This document shows, piece after piece, positions 18,729 to 27,396 of a stretch of DNA of 64,000 nt. The position numbers and the translations under genes were made by a program. The stretch is from the NCBI RefSeq assembly GCF_010672455.1, contig NZ_JAAHGO010000012.1:133455-197454 (forward strand), written 5' to 3'. Within the stretch, counting starts at the first letter, position 1. Every line of letters starts with the position of its first letter. The stretch is from Okeania sp. SIO2C9 (lineage in GTDB: Bacteria; Cyanobacteriota; Cyanobacteriia; Cyanobacteriales; Microcoleaceae). The notes beneath the pieces are model-generated. The model did not search any database. It was not told the DNA's origin and saw nothing but the letters and a program-made list of their open reading frames with translations.

Positions 18729-18833
18729 CATTTCAGTTATCAGTACCTCTGTAATAAGGAGGCTTGAAATACGGAATTATCTTTTTTTTATGCCTTTAAA
18801 AGGGGAGGCACATACCCATAATTTATCGGTAAG
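18729..18833 (-). repeat. HBR-related repeat
   Basis: It shows TTATCAGTACCTCTGTAATA, AGGAGGC, a CCTTTAAAAGGGGAGG hairpin and ends ATTTATCGGTAA. It matches the 17131-17252 copy. Confidence 0.6.
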
Positions 18834-18882
18834 ATTTTATTAAAACAAAATCTTGTAAATTTATTAGTTTTTGATGAAAAAG

Positions 18883-19907
18883 TTACAGACTTGGTTTGAG
18901 ATAAAACCATTTCATAATTGTTGGACGTCCTTCTGATAATAGTCGTCTGCGATCGAGTAATCCGTAATCTTGTAATTCCTCATAACAGTAAGAACAATTT
19001 GCTTTGATAACATGGCTTATACTTTCAATAACAGTGATCGAATGAGTATCAGAAAAGAATTTTCGCAATGTAGAGGAAATACTAGGATCAATAAAATCAT
19101 GTATTTCAATTAATAAATCAAAGTTCGCGAAGAAGGAAACATCTTGTTGTGTAAATAGTTGTTTTTCATAGCCCTCACAATCACTAATAATCAGAGCTTT
19201 TTTTGTAAATGGAATACTTTTAAGGGTATTGATATCACAGAAAGATCCAGTAATTACTCTATCAGCTACATTGTTAATTTGAGCCATTTGTCTACATAAA
19301 TCTATTGCTTGACCTTTTATATCATATGCAAAGACTCTAGCAGTAGGTATTCGCATTGCTAAACCAACTGCATAATATCCTTCTGCACACCCTATATCAA
19401 CTATTTCACTATAATCCGTGTTACCGAAGAATTAATAATTCAATAATTCAATAATTCAATAATTCAGGTAAAAATCCTCCCCTTTCAAGGGGAAAAAAAT
19501 AAATTTTTTCCTTTTATTCAATCCTATCCGTTTTTAGGGAGAGGTAATTATCAATTATCAATTATCAATTATCAATTATCAATTATCAATTATTGAAATA
19601 TTTTGCCTATAATCTGATGAAGTTCTGATTCATATGAACCTACAATTTTAGGGATTAAAGCACTACCAACTGATTTCTGGTCAGGATATTTCATCCCTTT
19701 AAAAGGACCGTGTTTAACGATTAAATCAGGAGATATTGATAAAACTTTATCTTTATGATTAACAACCTGTTTACAGTTTGGTTCTTGTAAAATAATCCTT
19801 TCAGACTTAATAAATTCCGAAGCCCTAACTACAGTATTATAAAGTATTCTCCAACCAATATCATTTTGGAGAATTTGGGAAACAATCTTTTTGAAAAAAA
19901 ATTTCAT
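18883..19907 (-). pseudogene. SAM-dependent methyltransferase split by an HBR repeat
   Basis: The N-terminal piece (19907 to about 19590) encodes MKFFFKKIVSQILQNDIGWR, then GPFKGMKYPDQKSVGSALIP and ELHQIIGKIFQ, then a stop inside the heptamers. The C-terminal piece (about 19420-18883) encodes YSEIVDIGCAEGYYAVGLAM, the SAM-binding motif I, followed by RVFAYDIKGQAIDLC and SDCEGYEKQLF. An HBR copy of about 170 bp lies exactly between. Removing it would rejoin a normal ELH-to-VDIG spacing. The C-terminal piece has an internal ATG (19356) but lacks motif I if started there. The family is FkbM-like or a related class I methyltransferase of unknown substrate. Confidence 0.85.
19421..19594 (+). repeat. 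HBR repeat, copy H (short form) in the methyltransferase gene
   Basis: It starts TTACCGAAGAATTAATAATT with TCAATAA-type heptamers at this end too, has a CCTCCCCTTTCAAGGGG hairpin and GGAGAGGTAATTA, and ends in six ATTATCA heptamers. Both flanks are coding sequence of one gene. Confidence 0.85.
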
Positions 19908-20024
19908 TATTTTATCTTTTATGACATAGTAATTTGAACTTTAACTACTTTAGCATAAATTAAATTGGTCTAATGCTAATGCTAGAGAAGCTGTTACCAA
20001 GTGCCAACTCCAATTTCACAATTT

Positions 20025-20453
20025 TTAGTCATTTTTTAAACTGTTTTGATAACGTACTTCCTGCACAATTTCGCAAATTTATGCTGTTATTAATTGGTTA
20101 GGATCGGGGTTAGTTGCTTCAACTCGTCGCCCCCATTCATCCCAGTCAAAACCCTTTTTAATCTTCTGAAAAACTAAGCTATCTTCTGTCATTGTAATTT
20201 TATCTAAATAATATGGGTCTAAAACCCCGCCTTTTAAGGCGCAATATTTTTGGAGAGTTGCTCACGCATCCCCGTTACAAAAATAACTTCTAACTCTCTT
20301 GGTGCGCATTCCCTTGCGACTGGCGTCGTCGCGGGGTCGCACCGCTTCTGACTTCTGACTTCTGACTTCGTTAAAGCGATCGCCTGGAGTAAGTTGGCTT
20401 TGAATTTCCGCAGGAATTTTTAACTGCTTGTCTTGGGTAACATTAACTATAAT
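20025..20453 (-). pseudogene. AbrB/MazE-like antitoxin remnant split by an R1 repeat
   Basis: On the minus strand, about 20453-20375 encodes NVTQDKQLKIPAEIQSQLTP then GDRF, a swapped-hairpin antitoxin start. After a 164-bp R1 repeat, about 20210-20025 encodes MTEDSLVFQKIKKGFDWDEW, GRRVEATNPDPNQLI, a stop, then EIVQEVRYQNSLKND and a stop. No start codon precedes the first piece, and the expected partner toxin gene is not seen downstream. It is therefore a decayed antitoxin. Confidence 0.6.
20211..20374 (+). repeat. R1 repeat, copy 1
   Basis: It begins near GGGTCTAAAACCCCGCCTTT, with TAAGGCG, ATATTTTTGGAGAG and ATCCCCGTTACAAAAATAAC, and ends in CTTCTGA heptamers and TTCGTTAA. It carries a GC-rich insert (GGCGTCGTCGCGGGGTCGCA). 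Related copies are at 23343-23456 and 35351-35655. Confidence 0.75.
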
Positions 20454-20615
20454 TTATCGTTTCATAGATACTTCTAGTTGTTAATTTTATAATAATTATT
20501 GTGTCTCAGAAACTATTATGATTGTCAAATATGACAAGGAATTTTGTACCTCACGCTTTTTGGAAATTGCTATAATATTTTTAATAATTCAAATGTTCTT
20601 AAGGGAAAAATCACT

Positions 20616-21548
20616 ATGGATTTTGTTAGTCCCAAGGTTGATTATGCTTTTAAAAAAATATTTGGTTCCGAGGAAAGCACAGAAATTTTAATCAGTTTCC
20701 TAAATGCCATAATTTATAATGGAGAAAAAACAATTGAGTCTTTAAGGATTATTAACCCTTTTAATCAGGGTCAAGTAATCAGTTTAAAGGATACCTATTT
20801 AGATATAAAAGCTGTTTTATTTGATGGTTCGGTTGTAGTTATTGAAATGCAAGTAGCATCGATGACTGGTTTTAGTAAGCGAGTCATGTACAATTTAATT
20901 AAAGGTTATGGCAACCAGTTAAAAACAGGAGATGATTATCTTCTACTACGTCCGGCAATAGCGGTAACAATTACAGATTTTATTTTCTTTAAAGATAAAA
21001 AAGTAGTAGATGTAATTAATTCTTTTGTGTTTAAACATGAAGATAAAAACTGGAAATATCCCGATGTAGAATTGCGACTAATATTTGTGGAGTTACCGAA
21101 GTTTAAAAAAACTTTGGCCGAGTTAGAAACTTTGACAGAGAAGTGGATTTTCTTTCTTAAAGAAGCTGCTCGCTTAGATTATATTCCAGAGAATTTGGGA
21201 GTAGTTGCAGAAATTGAACAAGCTTTAAACATTGCTAATAAAATTAACATGACACCAGAAGAGTTAGAAATGGTTGAGCGTCGGGCCATAGCATTGCAGG
21301 ATCAAAGAGGACAAATAGCTTATGCAGAACAAGAAGGAGAAGCTAGGGGAAAAGTTGAAGGACGTCTATCTGAAGCGATCGCTTTTGTTATGCGTTTACT
21401 GAAAAAAAGATTTAAAGATATTCCCACTTCAATAAATAATCAAATTGAAGATTTAGCTGTTGAAGAGTTGGAAAGTTTAGGAGAAGATTTGTTAGATTTC
21501 AACAGTCTAGAAGATTTGGAGAGTTGGTTAAATTCTCGCAACCCCTGA
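20616..21548 (+). CDS. Rpn-family recombination-promoting nuclease / DUF4351 protein
   Basis: From the ATG at 20616, preceded by AAGGGA, the protein has 310 residues. The N-terminus MDFVSPKVDYAFKKIFGSEE is diagnostic of the Rpn (PD-(D/E)XK transposase_31) group; DGSVVVIEMQVASMTGFSKR carries the E-x-Q variant of the nuclease motif. A charged linker rich in Glu/Gly/Arg (QEGEARGKVEGRLSEA) leads to a DUF4351-like C-terminus with LLKKRFKDIPTSINNQIEDL. E. coli Rpn proteins are DNases that raise RecA-independent recombination; the role of cyanobacterial members is not settled. An upstream in-frame extension to 20544 is not needed. Confidence 0.88.
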   Translation: MDFVSPKVDYAFKKIFGSEESTEILISFLNAIIYNGEKTIESLRIINPFNQGQVISLKDTYLDIKAVLFDGSVVVIEMQVASMTGFSKRVMYNLIKGYGNQLKTGDDYLLLRPAIAVTITDFIFFKDKKVVDVINSFVFKHEDKNWKYPDVELRLIFVELPKFKKTLAELETLTEKWIFFLKEAARLDYIPENLGVVAEIEQALNIANKINMTPEELEMVERRAIALQDQRGQIAYAEQEGEARGKVEGRLSEAIAFVMRLLKKRFKDIPTSINNQIEDLAVEELESLGEDLLDFNSLEDLESWLNSRNP

Positions 21549-21743
21549 AAAGTTAAAAGTCAAAAGTCAAAAGTCAAAAGTTAAAAGTAAGATTTGATCG
21601 GTTCAAAACTTTCAATTCAAAAGTCAAATTATAAAAAGATGAAAAAGATGGCATACTCCTCAAGAGTCATCTTAAGATGACTTAAACTATTAGCCAAGGA
21701 TTTCAATCCTTAGAGAGCCATATCATCCGCTTTACAATAATAG

Positions 21744-22082
21744 TTAATTTTGGGCAAATTCTGTATATTTCCTCAGATTAGGTGGGTGATATGCCAAAAC
21801 AATATCTTGTGCTGGAACTCCTTTTTCTATTAATTGATCGGCGATCGCTTCTTCAGTCCCATCATGTTGTACCCAGATTTTTCCATCAATAATATCGACA
21901 TGAATAGCACAACCATAAATTCTGGTACTGTTATTTTTCCACCCTAAATTAACAAGTTGATAGTGGTCTCCTTCGTGGTCAAAAACAGTTTGACTTTTGA
22001 TTGGGTCATTAGGAGAACGTAACTTAGCCCTTGCTGTTAGTAATTTCTGAATTAATTGACGATATAAATCTAATTTATCCAT
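21744..22082 (-). CDS. xisI: XisI family protein (second copy)
   Basis: It has 112 residues with family motifs MDKLDLYRQLIQKLLTARAK, VFDHEGDHYQLVNLGWKN and DIVLAYHPPNLRKYTEF. It overlaps the end of a broken xisH by 13 bases, the same coupling as at 17.7 kb. The coding sequence is intact although its partner is destroyed. Identity to the first XisI is moderate, so the two pairs are not a recent duplication. Confidence 0.92.
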   Translation of the reverse strand: MDKLDLYRQLIQKLLTARAKLRSPNDPIKSQTVFDHEGDHYQLVNLGWKNNSTRIYGCAIHVDIIDGKIWVQHDGTEEAIADQLIEKGVPAQDIVLAYHPPNLRKYTEFAQN

Positions 22083-22922
22083 TGAGCGATCGCCTCCTTT
22101 TCAACATCATAAATAATTAAGGGAATTTGGTTACGATGAATTACAGTTTGAATAAATGGATACTTGAAAAACCGCTTATAAATATCTAAAGGAACTGCTA
22201 AATAAAATCGTCTTTCTGCTTCTTGTTCTTCCAAAGCAATACGATAATTTATGAATTTTCCAATCGCAGTGTGAACTCATAAATTGTTGAAGCTGCCAAA
22301 AAAGTTTTAATTTCAACAGCAATTTTTTCACCATTTTTTGTTGCAGCAATTAACTTTTCTGCACCTAAATCTATATAAAAATCAACAAATCCTAAATCAA
22401 TACGATAGGGGTCTTCAATAATTAATAATTAATAATTAATAATTAATAATTACCTCTTCTTTTCAAGGAGAGGATTGACTAAAAGGAAATTTTTTTCTTG
22501 TTTCTCCTTTAAAGGAGAGCCTTCAAGCCTTAATTATTCGGTGAGTAATTATCCAACCCTGATTCTCAAGAGCAGTTCTAAAATTAATAATTAATAATTA
22601 ATAATTACCTCTCCTTGAAAAGAAGAGGATTGACTAAAAGGAAATTTTTTTCTTGTTTCTCCTTTAAAGGAGAGCCTTCAAGCCTTAATTATTCGGTGAG
22701 TAATTATCCAACCCTGATTCTCAAGAGCAGTTCTAAAATTAATAATTAATAATTAATAATTACCTCTCCTTGAAAAGAAGAGGATTGACTAAAAGGAAAT
22801 TTTTTTCTTGTTTCTCCTTTAAAGGAGAGCCTTCAAGCCTTAATTATTCGGTGAGTAATTATCCAACCCTGATTCTCAAGAGCAGTTCTAACAAGCTGAT
22901 GAAAAATATCTTTTGCAGGCAT
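22070..22922 (-). pseudogene. xisH: xisH pseudogene: HBR insertion, 155-bp triplication and a frameshift
   Basis: The gene starts at an ATG at 22922 (MPAKDIFHQLVRTALENQGW then IITH). At this point an HBR copy is inserted; coding resumes with EDPYRIDLGFVDFYIDLGAE and KLIAATKNGEKIAVEIKTF. After IYEF a single missing base shifts the frame; the shifted frame then gives HTAIGKFINYRIALEEQEAE and continues to QWIN and a stop overlapping xisI. The segment from the N-terminal coding part through the HBR occurs three times in tandem. At least three independent lesions therefore inactivate it. Confidence 0.88.
22426..22890 (-). repeat. Three 155-bp tandem units (HBR plus xisH piece)
   Basis: Units end at 22580, 22735 and 22890 at GAGCAGTTCTA. 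Each unit holds TAATTAT heptamers, a short-form HBR (hairpin CTCCTTTAAAGGAGAG) and a fragment of xisH coding sequence (reverse strand, ALENQGWIITH). The units are almost identical, so the triplication is recent and followed the HBR insertion. Confidence 0.9.
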
Positions 22923-23074
22923 TGTACCGTTTTAGGGAAGTTAAAATTCAAAAGTCATGCATTAAGATTTTATAGGCTCAAAACTTTGACTGATAACTGA
23001 TAACTGATTTGTTGGGTTGCGCTAGGGCTTAACCCAACCTACAATATAATAAATTATTAAATTAATTATAGCTT

Positions 23075-23198
23075 ATGTCGGTGCAAAACCAAACAAAATT
23101 TAATCCACCATCTTTAGAAAAACACTTAAAAAATTACTTTGGTTATGATTCATTTCGCCCTGGGCAAAAACAAATTATTGAAACAGCACTTCAACAAA
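23075..23198 (+). pseudogene. recQ: Duplicated 5' fragment of recQ
   Basis: It begins with the same ATGTCGGTGCAAAACCAAAC as recQ at 23457 and stays nearly identical for about 41 codons, up to ETALQQ, then breaks into CCGTTTCACGGAAG. The upstream leader (TCATGCATTAAGATTTTATA ... TAATAAATTATTAAATTAAT) is also repeated, so a block of about 270 bp carrying promoter region and gene start is in direct repeat. It encodes no helicase domain. Confidence 0.88.
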
Positions 23199-23342
23199 CC
23201 GTTTCACGGAAGTTAAAAGTCAAAATTCAAAAGTCATGCATTAAGATTTTATAGACTCAAAACTTTGACTGATTTGTTGGGTTGCGCTGGCGCTTAACCC
23301 CACCCAGAATATAATAAATTATTAAATTAATTATCAAAATAA

Positions 23343-23456
23343 TTGGGTCTAAAACCCCGCCTTTTAAGGTGAAATATTTTTGGAGGGTGGCTCAAAATCC
23401 CCGTTACAAAAATAACTTATGACTTATGACTTCTGACTTCTAACTTCATTAAAACT
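23343..23456 (+). repeat. R1 repeat, copy 2, abutting the recQ start
   Basis: It contains GGGTCTAAAACCCCGCCTTT, GGTGAAATATTTTTGGAGGG, ATCCCCGTTACAAAAATAAC, TTATGAC/TTCTGAC heptamers and TTCATTAAAAC. It lies immediately before the recQ ATG and is absent from the duplicated fragment at 23075, so it inserted into the leader of one copy. Confidence 0.75.
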
Positions 23457-25652
23457 ATGTCGGTGCAAAACCAAACAAAACTTAATCAACCATCTTTAGA
23501 AAAACATCTAAAAAATTACTTTGGTTATGATTCATTTCGCCCTGGGCAAAAACAAATTATTGAAACAGCACTTCAACAGAAAGATATGCTAATTGTTATG
23601 CCTACTGGTGGGGGAAAATCTTTATGTTTTCAATTACCAGCTTTACTCAAACCAGGCTTAACAATAGTAGTATCTCCTCTCATTTCTTTGATGCAAGACC
23701 AAGTGGCAAGTTTACAAGATAATGGTATTGCTGCAACATTTTTAAATAGCAGTCTTGGAATGACAGAAACTCGCAAACGAGAAACAGATATTATGCAGGG
23801 CAAAATAAAACTTTTATATGTAGCTCCAGAGAGATTATTATCAGAGAGATTTTTACCATTTTTAGAGTTAATTAATGCTCAACAAGGTATCTCTACTTTT
23901 GCCATAGATGAAGCTCACTGTGTTTCAGAATGGGGTCACGATTTTCGCCCGGAATATCGACAGTTACAAATGTTACGAGAAAGTTATCCAGATGTGCCGA
24001 TGATGGCTTTAACTGCTACGGCGACAAAACGAGTCCGGGGAGATATTATTGCTCAATTAAATTTACAACAACCTTATATTCATATTGCTAGTTTTTTCCG
24101 TTCAAATTTATATTATGAAGTTCGTCAAAAAAGTAGTGCTAAAAATACTTTTGCTGAAACATTGCAGATAATTAGAAAACTTGGTGGTTCTGGAATAGTC
24201 TATTGTAATAGTCGAAAAAAAGTTGATGAAATTGCTTATAAATTACGACAAAATCATGTATCTGCATTACCTTATCATGCTGGAATGGATGATGAGGAAA
24301 GAGCTATTAATCAAACTAAATTTATCCGAGATGATATTGATGTGATTGTGGCAACTGTGGCTTTTGGTATGGGTATTAATAAGCCAGATGTCAGATTTGT
24401 AATTCATTACGATCTGCCTAAAAATATCGAGAGTTATTATCAGGAAACTGGGAGAGCGGGTCGAGATGGGGAACCTGCTAAATGTACTCTATTTTTTAGT
24501 TATGGCGATAAGAAAAGTATTGAATATTTAATCGCTCAAAAACTTGATGAACAAGAACAAAGAATTGGTTATCAACAGTTAAGGCGAATTCTTGATTATG
24601 CAGATGCTACTGAATGTCGTCACCGAATTTTATTAGGCTACTTTGGTGAAGATTTGCCCGAAAATTGTGGAAATTGTGATAACTGTAAATATCCCAAACC
24701 AATAGAGGATTGGACTATTGAGGCAATGAAGTTTTTGTCCTGTGTGGCGAGAACTAAAGAACGGTTTGGTATGAATCATATTATTGATGTTTTAAGAGGT
24801 TCTAAAAGTCAGAAAGTTTTAGATAAAAAACATGACAAACTTTCTACTTATGCTATTGGTAAAGATAGAAGTGCTGATGAATGGAAACATTTAGCAAAAT
24901 CTCTCTTACATCAAGGTTTAATGGATGAAACAACTGATGGTTATTCAGTGTTGAAACTTAATCAAAATAGTTGGGATGTAATGGGGCGAAGAAAAAAGGT
25001 AGAAATTGCCATAGAAAAGAAACGTAAAATTGAAAAAACTACTACTTCTTTAGCCGCAGATGAACAAAGATTATTTGAAGAATTGCGAGCATTGCGGAAA
25101 CGAATTGCTGATGAAGAAAATGTGCCTCCTTATGTAGTTTTTCAAGATACAACATTACAACAAATGGCACAGAAACGACCTCAAACTTTGGATGAATTTA
25201 TGAATATTTCTGGAGTAGGTAGTCGGAAACAAGATAAGTATGGTAAAAAGTTTATTCAAGCTATTAGAAATTATTGTGCAGAGTCTGGTTTACCTACTAA
25301 TTCAGAACCTATTCGAGAATTAGCAAAAGTTGTAGATAACGTTCCTTCTTTTACTCAAATAGAAACATTAGAATTGCATAAACAAGGATTAAGTATTGAT
25401 GCTATTGCTAATCAAAGAGGAATAAGTTCTGGCACAGTTGCTGGTCATTTAGCCGAATTAATAGAAAAAGACCAACCAGTAGATATTGATAAATTAGTAA
25501 CACCCGAACATCAAGAAAAAATTATTGCTGCAATAGAAGAAGTAGGAGATGGAGCATTAAAACCTATTTATGAATATTTACAAGAACGTTATAATTATAA
25601 TGAAATTAAATTAGTTAGAGCATATTGGCGGAGCGATCGCTTAGATTTTTAG
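23457..25652 (+). CDS. recQ: ATP-dependent DNA helicase RecQ
   Basis: RecQ unwinds DNA 3'-5' in recombination and fork repair. The 731-residue protein has Walker A in MPTGGGKSLCFQLP, the DEAH box in FAIDEAHCVSEWGHDF, and motif VI in YYQETGRAGRDGEP. A zinc site follows (ECRHRILLGYFGE ... CGNCDNC), then a winged helix and an HRDC domain (about 515-600, ending MNISGVGS). The C-terminus adds a helicase-associated helix-turn-helix (LHKQGLSIDAIANQRGISSG) seen in longer bacterial RecQs. The ATG is fixed by alignment of its duplicated 5' fragment; the native leader is interrupted by an R1 repeat, so expression may be altered. Confidence 0.96.
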   Translation: MSVQNQTKLNQPSLEKHLKNYFGYDSFRPGQKQIIETALQQKDMLIVMPTGGGKSLCFQLPALLKPGLTIVVSPLISLMQDQVASLQDNGIAATFLNSSLGMTETRKRETDIMQGKIKLLYVAPERLLSERFLPFLELINAQQGISTFAIDEAHCVSEWGHDFRPEYRQLQMLRESYPDVPMMALTATATKRVRGDIIAQLNLQQPYIHIASFFRSNLYYEVRQKSSAKNTFAETLQIIRKLGGSGIVYCNSRKKVDEIAYKLRQNHVSALPYHAGMDDEERAINQTKFIRDDIDVIVATVAFGMGINKPDVRFVIHYDLPKNIESYYQETGRAGRDGEPAKCTLFFSYGDKKSIEYLIAQKLDEQEQRIGYQQLRRILDYADATECRHRILLGYFGEDLPENCGNCDNCKYPKPIEDWTIEAMKFLSCVARTKERFGMNHIIDVLRGSKSQKVLDKKHDKLSTYAIGKDRSADEWKHLAKSLLHQGLMDETTDGYSVLKLNQNSWDVMGRRKKVEIAIEKKRKIEKTTTSLAADEQRLFEELRALRKRIADEENVPPYVVFQDTTLQQMAQKRPQTLDEFMNISGVGSRKQDKYGKKFIQAIRNYCAESGLPTNSEPIRELAKVVDNVPSFTQIETLELHKQGLSIDAIANQRGISSGTVAGHLAELIEKDQPVDIDKLVTPEHQEKIIAAIEEVGDGALKPIYEYLQERYNYNEIKLVRAYWRSDRLDF

Positions 25653-25669
25653 TAAAAATAGCCGTTCGT

Positions 25670-26276
25670 AGTAGGGCTTTAGCCCCGTTCGTAGTAGGGC
25701 TTTAGCCCCGTTCGTAGTAGGGCTTTAGCCCTTTAATCTGAAATCCAGTGATACAATTGTCTACTGCTTCATAAAACTGATACAAAGCGTCACATAACGT
25801 GACAAATTGATGTTTACTTCCTGCTGTACGGACGTTGCATGCAACGTCCCTAAGGCCGTCGGCGGTTACTCATCCACAGGCATTGACGGTCAAGCCAACC
25901 GCATCTTTACACTCTATACTTACATTTAAGTCTTTGTCAATTAACATAACTAAAAAAGCCTTCAAACCCTTACTACGCCCTTTCTAGTAGGGAGCGGGAT
26001 TTCTAGAGAGGTCTATGTCTATATAGATAGACTGCCAGAAATGCTTAAGCAGCGATTAGTGCAGAAGATGCAAATTTCACCCTCGTTACTACTTGTCTGT
26101 GAGAACTAGCGTATTATGTCGCGCTCCGTATCGCAAATTGTTAACTAAGTCGAAACTCTATACTTCCTTCCCTTTCTCAATCTTCATTCCTGGGTCTTCC
26201 GTCGGTCTTAAAGAGGGCTAAAGCCCAACTACGAGCGGAACAGAACGGAAAGAGGGCTAAAGCCCAACTACGAACA
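25670..26276. mobile_element. Decayed insertion-like region bounded by inverted TTCGTAGT/ACTACGAA arrays
   Basis: Three tandem copies of TTCGTAGTAGGGCTTTAGCC stand at the left and two copies of GGGCTAAAGCCCAACTACGA at the right. Between them is a region with no intact frame. A minus-strand piece near 25935-25890 encodes KDAVGLTVNACG then a stop, which could be a decayed TnpB-like tail (weak). A palindrome GGACGTTGCATGCAACGTCC lies at 25830-25849. The right array overlaps the 3' end of the ATPase gene. Confidence 0.4.
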
Positions 26277-27396
26277 GATCCCTATTCCCCACTACCCAAC
26301 GCCGAAATAGTTCCACTGCAAACCGCAAATTGCCCTCAGTTTCGATAATGACATCGTGGCGAGCAAGAGTTTCAAGAGCATCATTTAATATACTTTCTTC
26401 TAAACCTGTAATTTCCTGGATAGTGGCACGACTACAACCTTCTGGATAGTGAGCTAAACCTCTAAGAATATCTTGCTGTCCCGGTGCATCTTGAGCCGCT
26501 TGACCCCAAACTCCTGTGAAATAATAACGCCCATTCTGGAATAGTTCATTTTGATGAATAATGGCTTCCACATCTGCAACAGTAAAGACTGACTCTCGTG
26601 GTCTTCCCTGCTCAAACATCTGGTCGTTGTAGCGACGGACAAGTAAAAATCCCAGTAGTTGTACTAGGTAGGGTTGTCCGAATGTTAGGTCGTAAATGCG
26701 ATCCATTGCTTCTGGTTCGTAGGTGAGCAGGAAGTCTGGGTTGGGGTTAGCAAGGAGTTGCCTGGTTGTTGCTCTATTCAAAAAACCGACGCGGATGGGA
26801 ATTACGCTGGCAAAAAATGGCTGAAAGTAATCTTCTGTCATTTCTTCAAGAGTGTGCAACCCCGCGAAGGCAAAGGCAATTTTCGGACTCATCTGCACAA
26901 ACCCCCGCAATACTGCCATGAAGTTAGGGGGGAGCTGTTGGGCGTTAATTAGTTTTTCAATTTCTTCAAATTCATCCAGGGCAATAATTAAGCGTTTGTT
27001 GTCTAATTTTTTAATTGCCTGTTGTAAGTAGAGTTTAAAGGTTCGTTGGGGAAGTTTCAGGAGTTCGTCTGTGTCTGGAGGGGGAAAGCTGAGAGCTTCT
27101 GAAATTTCATCACTTATGGCTAAAAATACCTCACCCATTCCCTCGGAAATAGCTGCTAAATTTTGGAGGTTGACATAAACAACTTGAATATCTGAACCGG
27201 AATAGTTAGCAACATTCCGTAGAATAGATGTTTTTCCCATGCGACGATGACCGAAGAGAACAACAGACTGTAGCTGAGAATTCATTACCCACAGTTCCTT
27301 AAGCTCTCTCATAATATCTTCCCGAACCAGAAATAAGTTGCCCTCTACAGGGTCGCCAATGAAATAGGGATTTTCTATAGGTTTAGTAATAGACAT
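26257..27396 (-). CDS. AAA/STAND-type P-loop ATPase
   Basis: This soluble 379-residue ATPase has Walker A GHRRMGKTS (49-57) and Walker B LIIALDEFEEIEK with D141/E142. An arginine-rich STAND-like sequence (FGQPYLVQLLGFLLVRRYND) and a winged-helix-like C-terminus (GCSRATIQEITGLEESILND) follow, as in archaeal-ATPase-like proteins. It overlaps the upstream membrane-protein gene by 14 bases, so the two form an operon and probably a complex (inference). The last residues (RDLFVVGL) are encoded by the TTCGTAGTTGGGCTTTAG repeat, so the natural C-terminus has been replaced. Function is unknown; a role in stress, membrane surveillance or defence is possible. Confidence 0.85.
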   Translation of the reverse strand: MSITKPIENPYFIGDPVEGNLFLVREDIMRELKELWVMNSQLQSVVLFGHRRMGKTSILRNVANYSGSDIQVVYVNLQNLAAISEGMGEVFLAISDEISEALSFPPPDTDELLKLPQRTFKLYLQQAIKKLDNKRLIIALDEFEEIEKLINAQQLPPNFMAVLRGFVQMSPKIAFAFAGLHTLEEMTEDYFQPFFASVIPIRVGFLNRATTRQLLANPNPDFLLTYEPEAMDRIYDLTFGQPYLVQLLGFLLVRRYNDQMFEQGRPRESVFTVADVEAIIHQNELFQNGRYYFTGVWGQAAQDAPGQQDILRGLAHYPEGCSRATIQEITGLEESILNDALETLARHDVIIETEGNLRFAVELFRRWVVGNRDLFVVGL

